Origin: Zygnema cylindricum
Taxonomy: Eukaryota; Streptophyta; Zygnematophyceae; Zygnematales; Zygnemataceae
Assembly: GCA_037447655.1 (NCBI GenBank)
Contig: JBBHKE010001558.1
Span: 588,765-652,764 of the forward strand
Length of the DNA: 64,000 bases
Reading direction: 5' to 3'
The position numbers were made by a program, and so were the translations under genes. Below the pieces are notes generated by a model. It did not search any database and was not told the origin of the DNA. It was given only the letters and a program-made list of their open reading frames with translations. Shown here one piece after another: positions 59,134 through 64,000 of this stretch (position 1 is its first letter; each line of letters opens with the position of its first letter).

Positions 59134-62100
59134 ATGGTATAAGATGATGGTGTATGATGATGGTGTGTAATGATGGTGCATGAAAATGGTGAATTATTAT
59201 GGTGAACTATGATAGTGTATGATGATGTACACAATGATTATGCAAAACAATGGTGCATGATGATGGTGTGTCATAATGTTGCATGATGATGGCGAATGAT
59301 GATAGTGCATGGTTATGGAGAATGATGTTGGTGTTTGATGACGTTGCATAATGATGGTTCATAATAATTGAGCATGATTATGGTACACGATGATGGTGAA
59401 TAATTATGGTTAATGATTATAGTGAACGATGTTGGTGTATGATGATGGTGCAAGATGATGGTGCATAATGATGGTGCACAAAAATTGAGCATGATGACCA
59501 CGCACAACGATCGCGAACGATCATGGTGAAGGATGATGGTGTATGAAGATGGTGCACAATTGTGGGCATGATAACTACACACAATCGTGGTTAACGATGA
59601 TGGCGAACGATGGTGTTGAATGATTATGCTGAAGGATAATGTATGATAATGGTGCATGATAATGGTTCATGATGATGATGAATGTTTACAGTGAATGATT
59701 ATGGTGAAGGTTGGTGGTGTATGATGATGGTGCACAACGATGGCACATGATGTTGGTGAATGATGATGGTGCATGATGATTGTGAATGATGACGGTGAAG
59801 GATCATGGTGTACGATGATGGTGTATGATGGTGGTGCACAAAGATGGTGTATAATGATGGTGCACGTTAAATTTTTCCTTTGATGTTTTGCTTGCTGGGT
59901 TTTGTTTTTTTGGGTATTTTCGATTTCCTTGCCATCCTTTCGTATTTTCGTCGGTTTTGCCTTGATTTTTTTTTTGTTTATTCCCTTGTCATGTGGTTCT
60001 TTCAGTTTTAGAGATGCTACTTCATTTTGTTCCTATGGACTCAGATGGTTTACCATCGCGCTATTTAATAAAGTCGCCCCCCTTTTTTTTTTTTACATAC
60101 GATGATGGTGAATTAGTATGGTGAAAGATAATGGTGCATGATGATGGAGCATGATAATTGTGAATGATGGTGGCATAGAATTATGGTGTATGATGTTGGT
60201 GAGGATGACAGTGAATAAATAAGGTGCATGATGATATTGGGTAATGATGGTGCTCGATGATGGTGAATGATTATGGTGAAAGTTGATGGTGTACGATGAT
60301 GGTGTATGATGATGGTGCATTATAATGGTGAATGATGATGGTGCACGATTACGGTGAAAAAATATGGTGAACAATGTAGTATGATGATGGTACACGATTA
60401 GTGAGCATGATGACTACGCACGATCATTGTGAGCGATGATGGCGAACGATGATGGTGAATTAATATGGTATAAGATGATGGTGTATGATGATGGTGTATA
60501 ATGATGGTGCATAATAATGGTGAATAATTAAACATAAGATTATGGTGTATGATGATGGTCTATAATGATGGTGCATGATGATGGTGAACTTTGATGGTGT
60601 ATGATGATGATGCATGATGATTATGCAAAACTATGGTGCATGATGATGGGAAATAATGATAGTGCAGAATGATGGAGATTATTATGGAGAATGATGTTGG
60701 TGTTTGAAGACGGTGCATAATGATAGTTCATAATAATTGAGCATGATTATAGAACGCGATGATGGTGAACAATGATGGTGAATGATTATGGTGAAGGATG
60801 TTGGTGCATGATGATGGTGCATGATGATGGTGAAGGATGATGGAGTATGATGATGGCGCAAGATTAGTAGGCATGATGACAACTAATCATTGTGCATCAT
60901 AATGGGGGACAATGATGATGAAAGATTATGGTAAAGGATGATATTGAATGATGATGGTGCATAATAATGGTGAATGATGATGGTGTAGGATGATGGTGTA
61001 TCATGTTGGTGAAGGATGATGGTGAATAAGTATGGTGCATGATGATGTTGAGCAATGATGGTGCACGATGATGGTGAATGAATATGGTGAACGATGATGG
61101 AGTATAATGATGGTGCACGATTAGTGAGCATGATGACTACGCACGATCATTGTGAGCGATGATGGAGAACAATGATGGTGAATGTATATGGTATAAGATG
61201 ATGGTGTATCATGATGGTGTATAATGATGGTGCATAATAATGGTGAATGATTATGCATAAGATTATGGTGTATGATGATGGTGTATAATGATGGTGCATG
61301 ATGATGGTGAACTTTGATGGTGTATGATGATGATGCACGATGATTATGCAAAACGATGGTGCATGATGATGGTGTGTCATAATGTTGCATGATAATGGCG
61401 AATGATGATAGTGCAGAATGATGGAGATTAGTATGGAGAATGATGTTGGTGTTTGATGATGGTGCATAATGATAGTACATAATAATTGAGCATGATTATA
61501 GGACGCGATGATGGTGACCAATGATGGTGAATGATGATGGTGAAGGATCTTGGTGTATGATGATGGTACAAGATGATGGTGTATCGAGATGATGCACGAG
61601 AATTTAGCATTGTGACTACATACGATGATGGTGAACCATGCTGGTGAATTAGTATGGTGAAGGATGATGGTGCATGATGATGACGCATGATAAAGGTGAA
61701 TGACGATGGCGTAGGATGATGGTGTATGATGTTGGTGAAGGATGATGGTGAATTAGTATGGTGCATGATGATGTTGGGCGAAAATGGTGCACGATGATGG
61801 TGAATGATTATGGTGAATGAATAAGGTGAACGATAATGGCGCATGATGATAGTGAATGTTTATGGTGAATGGTTATGGTGGAAGATGGTGGTGTATGATG
61901 ATGGTGCATGATGATGGCGCATGATGATGGTGCATGATAATGGCGCATGATGATGATGAACTCATTGCGCATGATGATGGTAAATGATGATGGTGCACAA
62001 TGATGGTGGTGTATGATGATGATGCACGATAATTTAGCATGAATACAATGATGGTGTGATGGTGCATAAGTATGGTGAAGGATGATGGTCAATAATGATG

Positions 62101-62570
62101 GTGAACGATTATGGCGCATGACGATGGTGAATGATTATGGTGAAGGATGATGTTGTATGGTGATGGTGTGTGATGATGGTGCACGATGATGGTGAATGAT
62201 TATGGTATAAGATCATGGTGTATGATAATTGTACACGATGATGGTGCACGATAATTGAGCAAGATGACAACGCACGATGATGGTGAATGATTATGGTGAA
62301 GGATGATGGTTTTTGATGATGATGCACGCTGATGATGCAAGATGATGGACAATGATCCAAGAAGATAGAAGGATATGCACAAGATACGTAAGGACGTATG
62401 AGGATGATGCATGATGATGATGCAAGAAGATGTTAGATGATTCACAATTATCCAAGATGATGCAAGATGATGCATGCGATGCACAAGGATGCATGAGAAT
62501 GATGCTTGATGATGATGCACAATGATGTTGCAGGATGATGTATGACGATGCAAGATGATGGTGCATAACG
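59134..62570. repeat. 13-bp satellite, right array (complementary orientation)
   Basis: GATGATGGTGCAT/GATGATGGTGTAT units, the complement of the left array. Interrupted by a LINE 3' fragment (59872-60094). The part from about 60890 outward matches the left array almost base for base; 59134-60380 has no close collinear partner. Confidence 0.95.
59872..60094 (+). mobile_element. 5'-truncated LINE 3' end, about 223 bp
   Basis: It matches the complement of about 51853-52070 at roughly 85-90%. Shared text includes TTTTTCCTTTGATGTTTTG and CCTATGGACTCAGATGGTTT, then TTTAATAAAGTCG, CCCCC and a T run. It ends in 12 T (60083-60094). Satellite lies on both sides. A short 3' piece of a LINE is typical of incomplete reverse transcription. 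Confidence 0.9.
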
Positions 62571-64000
62571 ATGAGGATGACAACTCATGCACACGTGACC
62601 ACACCTGACGACACAGCAACTCATGACCGCCATGACCACTTAAAACCACATCACCGCTACACGACCTCCCATGACCACACAACACTCAAAACCCTCCCTA
62701 TGAGCCTATACCCTAACCATGAGCAAATCCCTCCCTATCAAGTGCTGTTCAAATGGCTCCCACTCAACCGTCCATCCTATCACTCCGGGAGACTACATCG
62801 GTACCGCTTTAGCCCGAGAACACCCAAGTGTTTCCGTGCTGCAACAAACACCTCCAGTTATTCAGAGCTCGTTGTCTAGGAAACGGTTTTACAGCAAGCA
62901 AATAAAATTTCTCGTCACACACAACAGATACCATTCTTTTCCAAAACTAGCCTTAATTTTTGCCGTAGTTGGGTGATTGAATCTTAAAAGCGCTTTGAAA
63001 GAACCGGGTGACATGATCGACGCCAACAAAAACCGAGCCAAAACATAAAAAAACATAGGCCAAAAATAGGAATTATGAATGCTAATGTCAGATTAAGGAG
63101 AAAAGAACAAAAAATAAAAGGGAGTGGGTCGGGTTGGAGAGAATAATCACTAACATGTTGTAAAACCTCCTTCGACATAATGAATTTTCCTGAAGAGCGA
63201 GCAGCACAAAAAGGACAAGTGTTTCCGCCTTTTCATAAACAGTTTTAAGGGGCCCAAACACTTTAGACGAAACCTGTGAGATTTCTCCAATCCAACCAAA
63301 AAACCCAAAAAAAAAAACATTCTAAAACGGCTTTGAAAGCTCTAAAAGACTAAAGGACAAAAAAGACAAAATGGGTGGGAATGGAGGTCCAATGGATCTT
63401 TGTGGAAATCAAAGATAACCAGGTAGCCTTTGTGTGAGATTTAAACATGAACAAGCAACGAAAAAACAAAAAAATGGGTCATGGCTGGAAAGAGGCAATA
63501 AAGAAGGAAAGAAATAGAAAACATGGGAGGGGGCACCTATTGACCTTTGCATGGAAAGTATCAGTTTCTGTTTTTAGCATTTGAAGCACAAGAGAGCCAT
63601 TCAGAAAGAAAACAAGAAAAGAAATGAGAAGAGAAAAGAAAAAAACAGGGAAAGAAAACAAAAAAGGGCAAGAGGGAAGAAACCTACCAAGCTTTACAAA
63701 AGTCCAAGTGAATCATGGAATCCTTTTGTTAGGTTTTTAGTACTTTCAAACACAATGTGCCACCTGTCACTTCTCAATTGGAACAACCGGAACCCTTCCT
63801 TCTCGAGCAACTGAATCCAAAGCACGATTTATACTGTCCTCCATCTGCAATCAACAAAAAAAAGAAAGAAAAACAACCACATTCAGAAAAACCATGAACA
63901 TTCTTTTTACGCACAAAACAAAGCCCGTTTGAGAATGTTATTTTCACAACATGAATGTACATAGTCTCATAGAGACAATAAACAATCATAGGAACCGTTA
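60380..64000. repeat. Right arm of the large inverted repeat
   Basis: Complement of 47341-50930; continues to the last base of the window, so its true outer limit is unknown. Confidence 0.95.
63767..63844 (-). other. Candidate 3'-terminal exon, right-arm copy
   Basis: On the minus strand, after TTGATTGCAG, it reads MEDSINRALDSVAREG, then RVPVVPIEK and TGA. Same length as the left copy (47501-47578), with about ten amino-acid changes and no indel. Confidence 0.4.

Noticed and set aside
51853-60094. The two LINE 3' ends as mirror partners of the inverted-repeat arms
   Set aside because: They are only about 85-90% identical while the nearest arm sequence is near-identical, their centre is offset by about 300 bp and their flanks differ; independent insertions fit better.

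Overview
The window is eukaryotic, non-coding-rich nuclear DNA. It is AT-rich and dominated by transposable elements, tandem satellites and microsatellites, with only traces of host exons (GT...AG boundaries, long introns). There is no operon-like gene packing, no rRNA or tRNA gene and no CRISPR array. The organism cannot be named from this sequence. Ty1/copia elements, a LINE with a C-terminal restriction-like endonuclease, and exons of a protist-type S1/P1 nuclease fit an alga or another protist with a large, repeat-rich, intron-rich genome. A 10-N assembly gap lies at 46070-46079.

Layout. 1-22150 is a nest of Ty1/copia copies in both orientations. Only one is intact: 7594-13487, minus strand, 5894 bp, with nearly identical LTRs, a 5-bp target duplication GTGAC and an uninterrupted 1408-aa gag-pol frame. 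It sits inside the LTR of an older relative. The others are fragments (1-1715, 5801-7352, 7353-7593 with 13493-14880, 14918-19033, 20300-22150). A 40-bp satellite of about 100 units fills 1715-5800. At 22150-23422 a 100-bp satellite is organised as 400-bp four-monomer blocks.

21198-28532 holds inverted-repeat DNA elements flanked by TA. One of them (24216-28001) contains a 31-bp minisatellite that was itself hit by a smaller relative. 28533-37130 carries 16-bp minisatellite blocks, another copia LTR with a pol end (31377-33160), long pyrimidine tracts and a segmental duplication with a candidate 48-nt exon. 38534-45500 is the most gene-like part: exons matching an S1/P1-type nuclease (38534-39812), followed by further candidate exons.

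47341-64000 is a large inverted repeat. The left arm runs 47341 to about 50930. The right arm runs about 60380 to 64000 and reaches the window edge. The inner part of both arms is a 13-bp satellite. Between the arms lie a decayed LINE (51853-55770, minus), a degenerate copia copy (56150-59035) and, inside its LTR, a 463-bp hAT-like element with an 8-bp target duplication.

How the parts work together: the copia copies share one architecture. The LTR runs TGTTG...CAACA, gag starts 59 nt before the end of the 5' LTR, and a primer-binding site GGTTATGGG directly follows, read as gag codons. The polypurine tract ends in GGGGAG before the 3' LTR. The satellites and DNA elements are non-coding; most open frames in them are products of repeat periodicity.
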